A stretch of DNA of 64,000 bases, from assembly GCA_031431195.1 (NCBI GenBank), contig JANPCU010000361.1, positions 1-64,000 of the forward strand. The letters run 5' to 3'. How positions within the stretch are numbered: the first letter of the stretch is position 1; each line of letters opens with the position of its first letter. The notes under the pieces were generated by a model that worked only from the letters and a program-made list of their open reading frames with translations, did not search any database and had not been told where the DNA came from. The translations under genes were made by a program, and so were the position numbers. This stretch comes from TH-plancto1 sp031431195 (GTDB lineage Bacteria > Planctomycetota > Planctomycetia > Planctomycetales > Planctomycetaceae). Shown piece by piece: positions 33,433-42,273 of this stretch.

Positions 33433-34221
33433 ATGGCGGGACAGCTGTCGCCTTCGCAACCGTGGAGCAGCACCGTGCCGGCATTTGGGAAGTTGTGGCT
33501 CGTGGATCAACTCCTCTCGCCGATCGTGCGCCCCTGTACCCGGCTGTTTGTGGGCTTATTGGCAGTCCCGGCGTTTCGCTCGATCCGGCGCAGCTTTACC
33601 CATTCCACCGAGCGCGATGAGGAGCTGGAGAAAGACCTCGAACAATGGACTCGTGGAGCGATCTTGCTGTTCGTGGCGACTTATAACTTTGAACACTGGC
33701 TGCAAGGTTTCATCCGAGTCGTCGTGAACAACTGGATGCGGTTCGAGACGAACATCCACTGGGATCTGACGTTCTCTGACCAGAATGTCTGGCTGGCCGC
33801 TGGGCGATTGATGGTGGCCATCGGGGTCGTCGAATCGATGCCCGACCAGCAGCTGTTCTCGGTCATTCATCCGGGGCTGCGAGGACTTCCGATCGACCGA
33901 AAGCAGAGCGTTGTCGCGAACCTGAAGCTGGTCTGGTTGCCTTTCCTGAAGGGGGCAGCGTGTCACCATCTCAGCCGGTCATCGCCCGTCTTTGCCATCT
34001 TGGCGGTCATCATTCCCAGCACGGCGGGGTGGGTCTGTTATCTGTTCGCGATCGTGCAGTATCTTATCATTGGACTGGTCACTTCGCGGGATCGGGCTCT
34101 GGATGTGTTGTCGGCCTTTGATCGGCAGATCGAGATCCAGCGCAACAAATTGATCGAAGAGTTCCACATCACTGCGAAGGGGACCGCCGATTCGACTGAT
34201 GAATTACCGAAGGGGGTCTGA
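33433..34221 (+). CDS. Unknown 262-aa membrane-associated protein
   Basis: The protein has an amphipathic N-terminal half (RRSFTHSTERDEELEKDLEQ, LFVATYNFEHWLQGFIRVVV), a middle with HWDLTFSDQNVWLAAGRLMV, and a hydrophobic segment near residues 185-215 (PVFAILAVIIPSTAGWVCYL, FAIVQYLIIGLVTS). A charged helix (RDRALDVLSAFDRQIEIQRN) ends the protein. No domain is recognised. It stands alone between the HEPN-like module and a convergent RND transporter gene. Function unknown. Confidence 0.65.
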   Translation: MAGQLSPSQPWSSTVPAFGKLWLVDQLLSPIVRPCTRLFVGLLAVPAFRSIRRSFTHSTERDEELEKDLEQWTRGAILLFVATYNFEHWLQGFIRVVVNNWMRFETNIHWDLTFSDQNVWLAAGRLMVAIGVVESMPDQQLFSVIHPGLRGLPIDRKQSVVANLKLVWLPFLKGAACHHLSRSSPVFAILAVIIPSTAGWVCYLFAIVQYLIIGLVTSRDRALDVLSAFDRQIEIQRNKLIEEFHITAKGTADSTDELPKGV

Positions 34222-34303
34222 GGACATCAACGGGCGTCCGGGGTGAGTGTGCTACTCACATTACTTCCGTGATGTGGACGAGGAAATCTCGACAATCCGA
34301 ATA

Positions 34304-36604
34304 TCACTGGGGTGGCTTCTCCAGGATCGCTTCGCCTTGAACTTCCTCCAGACCGAGCATCATCGAGGGGAGTAAGACGAGGTTCCCCAGCAGTCCGGTG
34401 AGCATGGTAAAACTCACCAGCAAGCCGAAATACACCAACGGCAGGAAATTCGACAGCGCCAGTACCGAGAAGCCGAGAACGAGCGCCGCGTTGGTGAGCA
34501 CCAGGGTCCGACCGATGTGTGTGGATGACTCCCGCAAGGCTTGCCGGTGGGGAGTCCCGGCCCGGATTGCGAATTGATATCCCGCCAGATAGTGAATACT
34601 GGAGTCGATCGTCAGTCCCAACGACACACTGGCGATCATCGCCGTACCGATATTGATCGGCACCCCCAGCCACCCCATGCCACCAATCAGCCACAGCGTC
34701 GGCAGCACATTCGGGAACATGGCAATCAGCGCCCACGACAATCGGCGGAACGGAATCCAGACACAGATCACGATCAGTACCACCGATAGGCCGAAGCTGA
34801 CCAGCTGGTCCCGCAGCAGACTTTGAATCAGATTGGCCAGCAAGACATACAACCCGGTCACCTCCGCATCCGGAAATGTCTTTCGAGAGAGTTCTCGTAC
34901 GCGGCGAATCAGTTCCAGCTTCACGTCGGCCTGTTGCCGTTCTCGGGCGCGGAGGACGATCCGCATGCGACCGGCTGTGGCGTTATATAGTGATGGCTCA
35001 TACTCGGGTTGGATCTGACGCATGAATTCCTGGCGTTCTTCGACAGTGCCAGCGAACAGTGATGGGATGAAGTCGAGGCCATCCGAGAGGGCCACGACCT
35101 TGGTCAACCCGCCTCCCTGGTCACCGTTCGAGTCCACCTCGAGCGCTCGCAACTGGGAAGCCAAATGCTTGACCCGGTCGAGGTACTCCTCATCCAGTAC
35201 TGCCGGGGCAGAGAAATTGACCTCCCAGGTGCCCACCCCGCCAAAGCGGGACTCGAAGTAGTCGAGTGACTCGATAATGGGACTGTCTTGGCGAAAATTC
35301 TGACTGAAGTCTGTCTCGACGCGGACGAACTTGATCCCGACAGAAGCCATCAATGTGATCGCCAGTAATACCGAGATCGTGATCCAGCGACGTTTCGTCA
35401 CCGCGTCAAACAGCTTCTCCAATCCCCGGGTCAGTCGCTCCTCGGACCGGCCCAACTGTGGATCAGAGTCACGATGCCCCCACAAGATGCCCGCTGGCAG
35501 AAAGACGAAACAGGCCACCAGCACCATCATGGATGAGACTAACAGCAGCAGCCCAAAGCTCTGCACGGGGACGATCGAACTGGTCAGCAACGATCCAAAG
35601 CCGATGGCCGTCGTAACGATCGTCCAATAGATCGGGATGGCCAGTCTGCGGAAGACATCGTGAAACGCACCCAGCCGTGAATGCTGCTGCCGAGCGTTGC
35701 GGAATTCGACGGCCACATGCATCACCGTGGCGACTCCGATAATCGTCGTGAGCGACGTGAGCATCGAGCTGACCATGCTGAGCTTCAGTCCCGTCAGCGC
35801 CATCAACCCCTTGGTCCAGAGGAGTGCCGGTTGCACGACCAGCAGGGGGAGGATCATCCAGCGCAAGCTGCGAAACATCAGCATCACGACTAGCATCAAC
35901 AGCAGTGTGGAGGTGACCCCCAGTATCCGGCTATCCTGCTCGACGTAGAGGAACATGTCCTGCACTTGGACCGGTTCTCCGGCGACATAAGTCCGGGGCT
36001 GGTGCCGGGCCGCCAGTTCTCGGATTTTCCGGATGGTCTCTCGACGGGGAATGGGAGACTGATCAGCGGGGATCAGACGCAGGACAATCGCCAGTGTCTG
36101 ATCATCGACACCCCCTACGAGTATACCGCGAGCCTCGTGAAGCAGATCCTTCTGAAAGATGCGGAGTGCGGCGGCTTCCACCAACTTTCCCAAGCCCGTA
36201 TCGAGGGCCGGAAGTTGATAAACCTTGCTGAAACATTGCGTGCTGGAAGATTGCACGCCTGGGACTTGGCTGAGCTCTGCGGCGAATGCCGTGTTCTCGG
36301 CAAGGACGGGGCGGGAGGTCACTTTCGCTGGTCCTTGTTCTCCGTCCGAAAGTTGCGGGGAATAGGCCACGAGGACAAACTCATCGCCCCCAAAGTGACA
36401 CTTGCTGGTCTGATATTCCAGGAGCAACGGATCGGAGGGAGCAAAAAATGATTCGATCGACTCATCGAGTTTCAGGCTCTGAGCGGGCCAATAGCTCAGC
36501 ACCGTGGCCATCAATGCCAATCCCAGCAGGACCAGACGCTGACGGACTGCAAATTCCGCCAGCCGAGCCACACAGCGGTCGGCCCATGAGGGATCGGTCT
36601 TCAA
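34304..36604 (-). CDS. RND-superfamily exporter (MMPL-type)
   Basis: The 766-residue protein begins with a TM helix (RLVLLGLALMATVLSYWPAQ), then a large extracytoplasmic loop with LKLDESIESFFAPSDPLLLE, and clustered TM helices (ILGVTSTLLLMLVVMLMFRS; AIGFGSLLTSSIVPVQSFGL; VLVACFVFLPAGILWG). A second loop and a second TM cluster follow (LVSFGLSVVLIVICVWIPFR; GVPINIGTAMIASVSLGLTI with DSSIHYLAGY; LALSNFLPLVYFGLLVSFTM). This is the duplicated MMPL/HpnN-like RND layout that exports lipids or hydrophobic compounds. It starts at TTG with GGAG five bases upstream, since an in-frame stop lies just before. The substrate is unknown. Confidence 0.88.
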   Translation of the reverse strand: MKTDPSWADRCVARLAEFAVRQRLVLLGLALMATVLSYWPAQSLKLDESIESFFAPSDPLLLEYQTSKCHFGGDEFVLVAYSPQLSDGEQGPAKVTSRPVLAENTAFAAELSQVPGVQSSSTQCFSKVYQLPALDTGLGKLVEAAALRIFQKDLLHEARGILVGGVDDQTLAIVLRLIPADQSPIPRRETIRKIRELAARHQPRTYVAGEPVQVQDMFLYVEQDSRILGVTSTLLLMLVVMLMFRSLRWMILPLLVVQPALLWTKGLMALTGLKLSMVSSMLTSLTTIIGVATVMHVAVEFRNARQQHSRLGAFHDVFRRLAIPIYWTIVTTAIGFGSLLTSSIVPVQSFGLLLLVSSMMVLVACFVFLPAGILWGHRDSDPQLGRSEERLTRGLEKLFDAVTKRRWITISVLLAITLMASVGIKFVRVETDFSQNFRQDSPIIESLDYFESRFGGVGTWEVNFSAPAVLDEEYLDRVKHLASQLRALEVDSNGDQGGGLTKVVALSDGLDFIPSLFAGTVEERQEFMRQIQPEYEPSLYNATAGRMRIVLRARERQQADVKLELIRRVRELSRKTFPDAEVTGLYVLLANLIQSLLRDQLVSFGLSVVLIVICVWIPFRRLSWALIAMFPNVLPTLWLIGGMGWLGVPINIGTAMIASVSLGLTIDSSIHYLAGYQFAIRAGTPHRQALRESSTHIGRTLVLTNAALVLGFSVLALSNFLPLVYFGLLVSFTMLTGLLGNLVLLPSMMLGLEEVQGEAILEKPPQ

Positions 36605-37090
36605 GTCGGCTCCGCGTCAACAGCCATTCGGGGACTCAGTGCCTCATCCAACAGAGGGCAAGAGGGCAAGAGGGCAAGAGGGAGGATAGTCGGGCGGCTA
36701 CCACTCAACCAGTACAGCCTCTGTTTCCTGTGCGCGAGGAGCGTGCATCACAAAAGTGGGCACCCAGAGAATTTCACCACGGAGACACGGGGGCACGGAG
36801 AAATTGAGGCATTCGGGATCGGAGGTTTTGACAGGATCAACAGGATCAACAGGATCAACGACACTCTTCAGGGGTCAGCATCCTGTAAATCCTGTCCATT
36901 CTGTCTCAAATGTCCTCGTCCGCCACGGGAGTGATGCCCCCGAAAATGGTCCTGCTCCGTACCTCCGTGGTGAATTTATACCGACTTTTAAGAAGTACAC
37001 ACCTGCGTGAGACTGAACTCATTGTGAGGTCGCCTCCCATGCGTTACACCTAGGAATCGTCTACGTCCATCCATCGTCCCCGTGGCAGTC
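36605..37090. repeat. Intergenic region with tandem and inverted repeats
   Basis: There are 486 bp without a credible gene. An 8-bp tandem (AGAGGGCA, nearly four units) is at 36653-36682; a 9-bp tandem (CAGGATCAA, three units) at 36832-36858; and inverted arms TTCACCACGGAGACACGG (about 36774-36791) and CCTCCGTGGTGAA (36962-36974). Repeats of this kind are common between planctomycete genes. Nothing else is seen. Confidence 0.65.
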
Positions 37091-38035
37091 ATGACTTCAC
37101 CCTCGCAATGTCCCCAGTGCCAGGCACGCTTTCCCGAGTCACTGGAGCGATTCGGAGACAATTTCGTCTGTTTGACCTGTGGACAGATTCAGCGAATCGA
37201 AGGGCCGCCCCCGATCGTCAGGAGTCAGGCTCCTCTGGCCCCAGTGCCATCCCCTGACCGAGACGATGACGAATGGAGTACTCCCCAGCCTCTCCCGCCG
37301 CTCGATCAGCTGTTGACGGAAGGCTGGCAGTTATTTCGAGGGCGCATGGGGCTGTGCATCTCGGCGTTTCTCCTGTCGTTCCTCTTGAACCTGGTCAGTC
37401 AGTATCCCGCCTGGTACGCGGATCAGCAGATCAAGACGCAGCAGTTGGCTGCCGGGCCACAGGTGCTCTGGTCTCTCGGGCTGGCTTTGGCGACCCTCTG
37501 TCAGCTGGCGTTCTCGACGTGGTTGAATATCGGTTACACGCTGATCTTGCTGAGGGTGGTACGGGGGCAATCCGCCCAGATGGCAGACTTGTTTCGAGGC
37601 GGGGCGTTCTTCTGGCGAGCGCTGTCCTGCTTGTTGATTCTCTGTCTGTTGATTGCTGGCTCACTGGTCTTAGGTCTGATTCCGTTTCAGGTGCTGAAAG
37701 CCGCCTTCGGCTGGCTCGCTGTGGCTGCTTTACCCTCCTGTCTGATTCCAGCTGTGGTTGTCGCGCTGGTGTTCTGGCCGTATCTGATGGTGCTGATTGA
37801 CCGGGACTCGCCCGACTTGCAGGCTCTACGGCAAGCGGCAGTGATCACCTCTGGAAACAAGCGGGGCCTGTTCGGGCTGTTCTGTCTTTGCGGACTGCTC
37901 TGGGTGTTTGGCGTGATGGCGGCGGGTGTCGGGCTCTTCGTGGCCGTGCCGTATACGGGAGTCGTGACCACCTTGGCGTATGATTGCATTTCTCCGCTGC
38001 GTCGACCGCGTCGGTCGAAAGATGTCGACCCGTGA
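37091..38035 (+). CDS. Zinc-ribbon membrane protein of unknown function
   Basis: The protein (314 aa) begins with a CxxC zinc ribbon, MTSPSQCPQCQARFPESLER ... VCLTCGQIQR (cysteines near 7, 10, 27, 30), followed by a proline-rich linker and five or six hydrophobic segments (CISAFLLSFLLNLVSQ; LGLALATLCQLAFSTWLNIG; ALSCLLILCLLIAGSLVLGL; WLAVAALPSCLIPAVVVALV; GLFGLFCLCGLLWVFGVMAA). It resembles DUF975/glycerophosphodiesterase-type membrane domains in topology only. An in-frame GTG three codons upstream is possible. Function unknown. Confidence 0.75.
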   Translation: MTSPSQCPQCQARFPESLERFGDNFVCLTCGQIQRIEGPPPIVRSQAPLAPVPSPDRDDDEWSTPQPLPPLDQLLTEGWQLFRGRMGLCISAFLLSFLLNLVSQYPAWYADQQIKTQQLAAGPQVLWSLGLALATLCQLAFSTWLNIGYTLILLRVVRGQSAQMADLFRGGAFFWRALSCLLILCLLIAGSLVLGLIPFQVLKAAFGWLAVAALPSCLIPAVVVALVFWPYLMVLIDRDSPDLQALRQAAVITSGNKRGLFGLFCLCGLLWVFGVMAAGVGLFVAVPYTGVVTTLAYDCISPLRRPRRSKDVDP

Positions 38036-38096
38036 ACTGCGGGTGGGTGGGGCGAGATGTCTTCCCCGATACGCCGGACGCACGTCGATCATTCAT

Positions 38097-39182
38097 CTAT
38101 GGGGCGGGATTCGGTTGATCAAGCAGTGCCTCTAACCACGGGGCCAGTGCTTCGGCGGCCAGCTCATGGGCGCGGGGATTCGGATGCGAGTCAAAGCGAT
38201 TGACAACCAGCCCCTCACTCACATGTGGAGCCAGCGCAACTCGCAAATCCAGGAACGGGGTGTCGTGCGTATGGCAGTATTTTCCCAGCTGTTCATGGGC
38301 CACAGAGAAAGAGTCCTCCGTCCCCAGATCGTGCAGGAATGGAAAGGCCACGATCGCCAATCGGGTTCCTCGGTATTTGCAGGTTACACGCAACTGGTCC
38401 AGTTCTGTGGTGAACCGTGGCCACGGTTCTGTAGTGTACGCCCCCCTCAAATAACCGTAATAGTCAGCTCCCTCCGGGCGGCGCAAGCTCTGCCAGCGAT
38501 ACCACAGCAGGTTATAAAAATAGGTATCACCAAACAGCCAGCTGCGAGGCTCCATGGCCGCTAACGACTCCACGTGGTGAGCGGTGCGGTCGTCACAGTA
38601 TTCAATGTCATTCGGCACAAACACGTACACCATCAGATCGATGGGGTGTGGCTCGCGAAATAGATCGGCCACCAGTGTATCAGCCAGCATTCGAATATCA
38701 GTGCCCGGCAAACTGGCGTTGGAGACGATGATCCGCTCGGGGCGATCGCGGTCCCAGCGGGCTCGCAGTCGATCGGTGAACCGATCCGCAGGATTCTTCA
38801 CACCGTGACCAAAGGTAAAGCTGTCGCCAACAAAAACGATCGACTGTTGATCAGGTTTACGGAAAGTGGGGAGCGGGCGGTCATCTCGAAAGCCATCCCG
38901 ATTGGGTTCGACATGCAGCTTGAACCAGCGTCGAGAGACGTTGGTCTGGCTGAAGGAATCGGTTTGATCGTAGAACAAAGCACAGGCGATCTCCGGCAGT
39001 GTGAGTAAGGTCAGAAGCATCCACAGCCCCAAACCAGCGTTTACGCACCTCCTCGCGCGGGGACGGTCTCGCCAGCGACGCCGTAGCCTCAGCAATCCCC
39101 AGAAGGTGAATGCTAAGGACAACAGCCAGACACCCAGCCCGACGGTGTAGGCGGTTGACCAGGCGGAGAGATTCTGAAACAC
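38097..39182 (-). CDS. Membrane-anchored SGNH/GDSL hydrolase-like protein
   Basis: The 361-residue protein has two N-terminal TM helices (YTVGLGVWLLSLAFTFWGLL; AGLGLWMLLTLLTLPEIACA), then an SGNH domain: block I FVGDSFTFGHGVKNP with the nucleophilic Ser (about residues 115-129), SNASLPGTD (block II Gly/Asn region), FVPNDIEYC and the C-terminal catalytic Asp/His of NRFDSHPNPRAHELA. These are esterases or acetyl/acyl-transfer enzymes acting on the envelope side. It is the last gene of a carbamoyltransferase cassette (spacers of 70, 91 and 201 bp). A role in removing or adding acyl groups on an exported saccharide is inferred. Confidence 0.85.
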   Translation of the reverse strand: MFQNLSAWSTAYTVGLGVWLLSLAFTFWGLLRLRRRWRDRPRARRCVNAGLGLWMLLTLLTLPEIACALFYDQTDSFSQTNVSRRWFKLHVEPNRDGFRDDRPLPTFRKPDQQSIVFVGDSFTFGHGVKNPADRFTDRLRARWDRDRPERIIVSNASLPGTDIRMLADTLVADLFREPHPIDLMVYVFVPNDIEYCDDRTAHHVESLAAMEPRSWLFGDTYFYNLLWYRWQSLRRPEGADYYGYLRGAYTTEPWPRFTTELDQLRVTCKYRGTRLAIVAFPFLHDLGTEDSFSVAHEQLGKYCHTHDTPFLDLRVALAPHVSEGLVVNRFDSHPNPRAHELAAEALAPWLEALLDQPNPAP

Positions 39183-39263
39183 GAAAGGACTCGCGCGGGC
39201 GTGGTGAACCGAATTGGAATTGAAGCTTCTGCCTGATGAACTGGCTCAATGCCAGTTCCTGGA

Positions 39264-39341
39264 ATTCACCGCAGAGGCTCGCGGAGGAAATGTTCGAAAT
39301 TCCTCGGACCTCTGCGAGCCTCCGCGCCCTCTGCGGTGAAT
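39264..39341. repeat. Inverted repeat in the spacer between SGNH and DUF5989 genes
   Basis: Arms are ATTCACCGCAGAGGCTCGCG (39264 onward) and the complementary CCTCTGCGAGCCTCCGCGCC ... GCGGTGAAT (39309-39341), an extended stem with small bulges. This is a widespread planctomycete intergenic repeat type. It follows the DUF5989 gene and precedes the SGNH gene. Confidence 0.7.
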
Positions 39342-39383
39342 CCTCTTCATGACTCTCAGGACGTTGACTCGGACCCGTTCCCC

Positions 39384-39602
39384 TCAGAACACCGGATAGA
39401 TGAACGGGGCCAGTCCGGTCGTCGAGAGGAACGCCAGCAGCCCCAGCAGCAACAGCACGACCACGATCGGGATCAGCCACCACTTCCCTTCCTGGCGCAG
39501 GAACTCCCAAAACTCGGCGATGATGCCGGGGTCGGCTTGGCTGGCCAAACGCTCCATCTCGGACGGCTCGGGCTTCAGAGGTTCGGGAGTGCTTGGTTCC
39601 AT
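39384..39602 (-). CDS. DUF5989 small membrane protein
   Basis: The 72-residue product is MEPSTPEPLKPEPSEMERLA then SQADPGIIAEFWEFLRQEGKWW and a single TM helix LIPIVVVLLLLGLLAFLSTT, matching the DUF5989 family, which is found next to SxtJ and carbamoyltransferase genes. The ATG at 39602 is chosen because upstream the frame runs through a palindromic repeat. Probably an inner-membrane component; biochemical role unknown. Confidence 0.85.
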   Translation of the reverse strand: MEPSTPEPLKPEPSEMERLASQADPGIIAEFWEFLRQEGKWWLIPIVVVLLLLGLLAFLSTTGLAPFIYPVF

Positions 39603-39630
39603 GAGACGTTCCAAGAGCGATGGAGAACAA

Positions 39631-39659
39631 GCCCAAGGGTTGCAACCCCTAGGCTTTGA
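39631..39659. repeat. Palindromic repeat (CCCAAGGGTTGCAACCCC family), copy 1
   Basis: GCCCAAGGGTTGCAACCCCT then AGGCTTTGA, located in the spacer between SxtJ and DUF5989. A close relative (GCCCAGGGGTTGCCACCCCT then GGGCTTTGA) is in frame inside the giant surface-protein gene at 51280-51308. Confidence 0.7.
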
Positions 39660-39693
39660 CTGACGACTGAAAACTGATGACTGACGACTTCCT

Positions 39694-40104
39694 CTAATAC
39701 TGACGAAAATGCCGTCGCGGGTCATCCGACTGGGGACGTTCATTCCAATACGTCGTCGCGTGTGGGTCCGGCCGCAGCTGGAGCGGATCACGCCCCAGGG
39801 CTTTCATCAGCAGCCCCAGCGGCCAAATGACCGCGAAATACAGGATCGCTAGCGAAGCCTGGAACACGCACCAGCCGATGGGGAAGACCAGTACCATCCA
39901 GGCGACATAGACCCATCTCAACAGCGGAGGAGCCACGGTTCCGGCGATCCCCAGCCCACCCGCGATCAGACAGAGCCAAGCCCGCCACCCCTCCAGCCGC
40001 TGTCCCCAGGCCAGCCATGCACAATACACAACCGCCAGCACGCACAGCCCGATGGCAAACGTGCGGAGGGTCTGACGAGTGGGATTCCAGTCGATGCTAA
40101 TCAT
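39694..40104 (-). CDS. SxtJ-family membrane protein
   Basis: The 136-residue product starts MISIDWNPTRQTLRTFAIGL, has three or four TM segments (FAIGLCVLAVVYCAWLAWGQ; AWLCLIAGGLGIAGTVAPPL; LRWVYVAWMVLVFPIGWCVF; LAILYFAVIWPLGLLMKALG) and a C-terminal cytoplasmic tail with TYWNERP. SxtJ proteins accompany carbamoyltransferases (named after the saxitoxin cluster), and here the carbamoyltransferase gene is 70 bp upstream. Role unknown; possibly couples carbamoylation to the membrane. Confidence 0.85.
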   Translation of the reverse strand: MISIDWNPTRQTLRTFAIGLCVLAVVYCAWLAWGQRLEGWRAWLCLIAGGLGIAGTVAPPLLRWVYVAWMVLVFPIGWCVFQASLAILYFAVIWPLGLLMKALGRDPLQLRPDPHATTYWNERPQSDDPRRHFRQY

Positions 40105-40140
40105 GGGTTGAGGGTTGAGAGTGGAGGGTTGAGAGTGGAG
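40105..40140. repeat. Short tandem repeat in the operon spacer
   Basis: Two exact copies of a 14-bp unit AGGGTTGAGAGTGG lie at 40111-40138, preceded by a partial GGGTTG. It fills half of the 70-bp spacer between the carbamoyltransferase stop and the SxtJ start. Simple-sequence origin; no other role seen. Confidence 0.7.
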
Positions 40141-40174
40141 GGACATGATTCTCTGGCCCTCAACGCTCAACGAT

Positions 40175-42088
40175 TCAATCCAGCGGAAACTTGCCAATGT
40201 ACTCGTCCAGATTCACCTGCGGTAGGTTCTTCTGGGCGGCCTTGCGAATCAGACACCGTCCGATCACGAGGGCGTCCATCTGTGTGGCGGTGAAGCACTT
40301 CCAGGCGTCTTGCGGCGTGCAGACGATCGGCTCGCCGCGTACGTTGAAGCTGGTGTTGATGACCAGCGGGCTGCCGGTCTGGGAGTGGAACGCGGTGAGC
40401 AGTTGGTGGAACCGGGGATTCCGCACCGAGTCGACGGTCTGCATCCGCGCGGAGCAGTCGACATGCGTGATGGCTGGCACGGTGGAGCGGACAGCGTTGA
40501 TCTCCGAAAGCACTGGCGAGCGGGGTGGCGTCAGCCCCCTGGTCTGCGAGGGTCTCGTCGTTGCTCCGGGCGCTGACGCTTCCGGCTCTTTTCTGAGGCG
40601 CGCGGCTCGCCCCTCTTCCGTTAAATGCTCCTCCCGCACCTGCGACACCAGCAACATGTACGGGCTGTCGAGTCCCGGCTCGGCCTCGAAGTATTGATGC
40701 ACATGGTCGCGCAGCACCGCTGGGGCAAACGGGCGGAACGACTCGCGGTACTTGGTCTTAAGGTTCATCACCGATTGCAGGCTCGCACTGCGGGCATCGC
40801 CGAGGATGCTGCGACCGCCGAGGGCACGCGGGCCGAACTCCATGCGGCCCTGCATCCAGCCGACGACCTCTTCACGGGCCAGGATCGCAGCCACCTCGCG
40901 GCACAACCGTGACTCGTCCTCAATGAACTCGTAGGTCACACCGGTCTGGTCGAGGAACGCCCGCGTCTCGTCATCGCTGAACTCCGGCCCGAGGAGCGAC
41001 CCGCGCTGGCTGTCGTGACCGGTGGCCACGCGCGGGTTGCCGAGGATCTGGTGCCACGTATAGAGCGCCGCTCCGAGCGAGCCGCCCGCGTCACCCGCTG
41101 CCGGTTGAATCCAAAGACTCTCGAACGGCCCCTCGCGCAAGATGCGTCCGTTCGCCACGCAGTTCAGGGCCACCCCGCCCGCTAAGCAAAGATGCTTGGC
41201 CCCCGTCTGCGCATGCACATGCCGAGCGATCCGCAGCAGGATCTCCTCCGTCACCTGCTGCACCGACGCCGCCAAGTCCATCTCGCGCTGGGTGATCTCC
41301 GACTCCGGCTGCCTCGGCGGACCTCCAAATAGAGCTGCGAATTTCGGCGAGGTCATCGTCAACCCATCGCAGTACCCGAAGTATGACTGGTCCATCCGGA
41401 ACGACCCATCCGGCTTCAGGTCCACGATGTGATTCAGGATCGCGTCCGCAAACCTCGGCTCCCCATACGGGGCCAATCCCATCAGCTTGTACTCGCCCGA
41501 GTTGACCCGGAACCCGCAGAAGTACGTCACCGCCGAATACAGCAACCCCAACGAATGCGGGAACCGCAGCTCATGCGACAGCGTAATCTTGTTCCCCTCG
41601 CCGACACCAAACGACGCCGTGGCCCACTCGCCGACGCCGTCCACGGTGAGAATCGCCGCTCGCTCATACGGCGACGGGAAGAACGCACTCGCCGCGTGCG
41701 AGACATGATGCTCGGTGAACAACAACCGCTTCGAGTGCTTCAGCCCCAACTTGCTCGCGATCTCCCGCCGCAGGTGCAGCTTCTCCTTGAGCCAGACCGG
41801 GATCGCCGCTCGAAACGAACTGAACCCGCGCGGGGCCACGGCGAGATACGTCTCCAGCAGCCGATCAAACGTCAGCAGCGGCTTCTCATAGAACGTCACC
41901 CAGTCGAGCTGATCGACCGTGAGCCCGGCCTGCTTCAAGCAGAACTCGACCGCGTTCGACGGGAACCGCTCGTCGTGTTTCTTGCGGGTGAACCGCTCCT
42001 CCTGAGCCGCAGCGACGATCTGGCCATCGACCACCAGCGCAGCGGCGGAGTCGTGGTAGAAAGCGGAGATGCCAAGGATGGCAGTCAT
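40175..42088 (-). CDS. Carbamoyltransferase (NodU/CmcH/TobZ family) with a repeat-encoded insertion
   Basis: The enzyme (637 aa from ATG 42088) begins MTAILGISAFYHDSAAALVV with the HDSAAAL signature, GQIVAAAQEERFTRKKHDER, TEHHVSHAASAFFPSPYERA with the metal-binding histidines, ILTVDGVGEW, LAGGVALNCVANG and GWMQGRMEFGPRALGGRSIL for the C-terminal (carbamoyl-transferring) domain. It uses carbamoyl phosphate and ATP to carbamoylate a hydroxyl, typically on a sugar. An about 30-residue insert (RKEPEASAPGATTRPSQTRG then LTPPRSP) from a palindromic element lies before SEINAVRSTVPAITHVD. Followed by SxtJ, DUF5989 and SGNH genes. The acceptor is unknown. Confidence 0.92.
   Translation of the reverse strand: MTAILGISAFYHDSAAALVVDGQIVAAAQEERFTRKKHDERFPSNAVEFCLKQAGLTVDQLDWVTFYEKPLLTFDRLLETYLAVAPRGFSSFRAAIPVWLKEKLHLRREIASKLGLKHSKRLLFTEHHVSHAASAFFPSPYERAAILTVDGVGEWATASFGVGEGNKITLSHELRFPHSLGLLYSAVTYFCGFRVNSGEYKLMGLAPYGEPRFADAILNHIVDLKPDGSFRMDQSYFGYCDGLTMTSPKFAALFGGPPRQPESEITQREMDLAASVQQVTEEILLRIARHVHAQTGAKHLCLAGGVALNCVANGRILREGPFESLWIQPAAGDAGGSLGAALYTWHQILGNPRVATGHDSQRGSLLGPEFSDDETRAFLDQTGVTYEFIEDESRLCREVAAILAREEVVGWMQGRMEFGPRALGGRSILGDARSASLQSVMNLKTKYRESFRPFAPAVLRDHVHQYFEAEPGLDSPYMLLVSQVREEHLTEEGRAARLRKEPEASAPGATTRPSQTRGLTPPRSPVLSEINAVRSTVPAITHVDCSARMQTVDSVRNPRFHQLLTAFHSQTGSPLVINTSFNVRGEPIVCTPQDAWKCFTATQMDALVIGRCLIRKAAQKNLPQVNLDEYIGKFPLD
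40516..40588. repeat. Palindromic repeat element in frame inside the carbamoyltransferase gene
   Basis: The left part (40516-40539) is identical over 24 bp to 26597-26620 (GAGCGGGGTGGCGTCAGCCC core), and the right part (40566-40588, CGCTGACGCTTCCGGCTC core) is the exact reverse complement of 47541-47563. So one element joins two repeat modules seen separately in intergenic DNA. It keeps the reading frame open. Confidence 0.75.
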
Positions 42089-42273
42089 GAGGAATGTTGG
42101 GTAGCCGGGGGAATCACGGATGGGCGACAGGCAATCCGTGAATCGGATCGTACAAGACCACCTCATCGAGTGGCTACTGCACGGAGACGAGATTGCGAAT
42201 CCATCGTTCGCTGGTGACACTTCTTAGACTGCGATCCGAGACCACGAGTCCCCTCCGAGAGGCTGGCCTGCCG

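Noticed and set aside
36653..36858. Tandem 8-bp and 9-bp repeats considered as a CRISPR-like array
   Set aside because: Units are too short, without spacers, and no cas gene is nearby.
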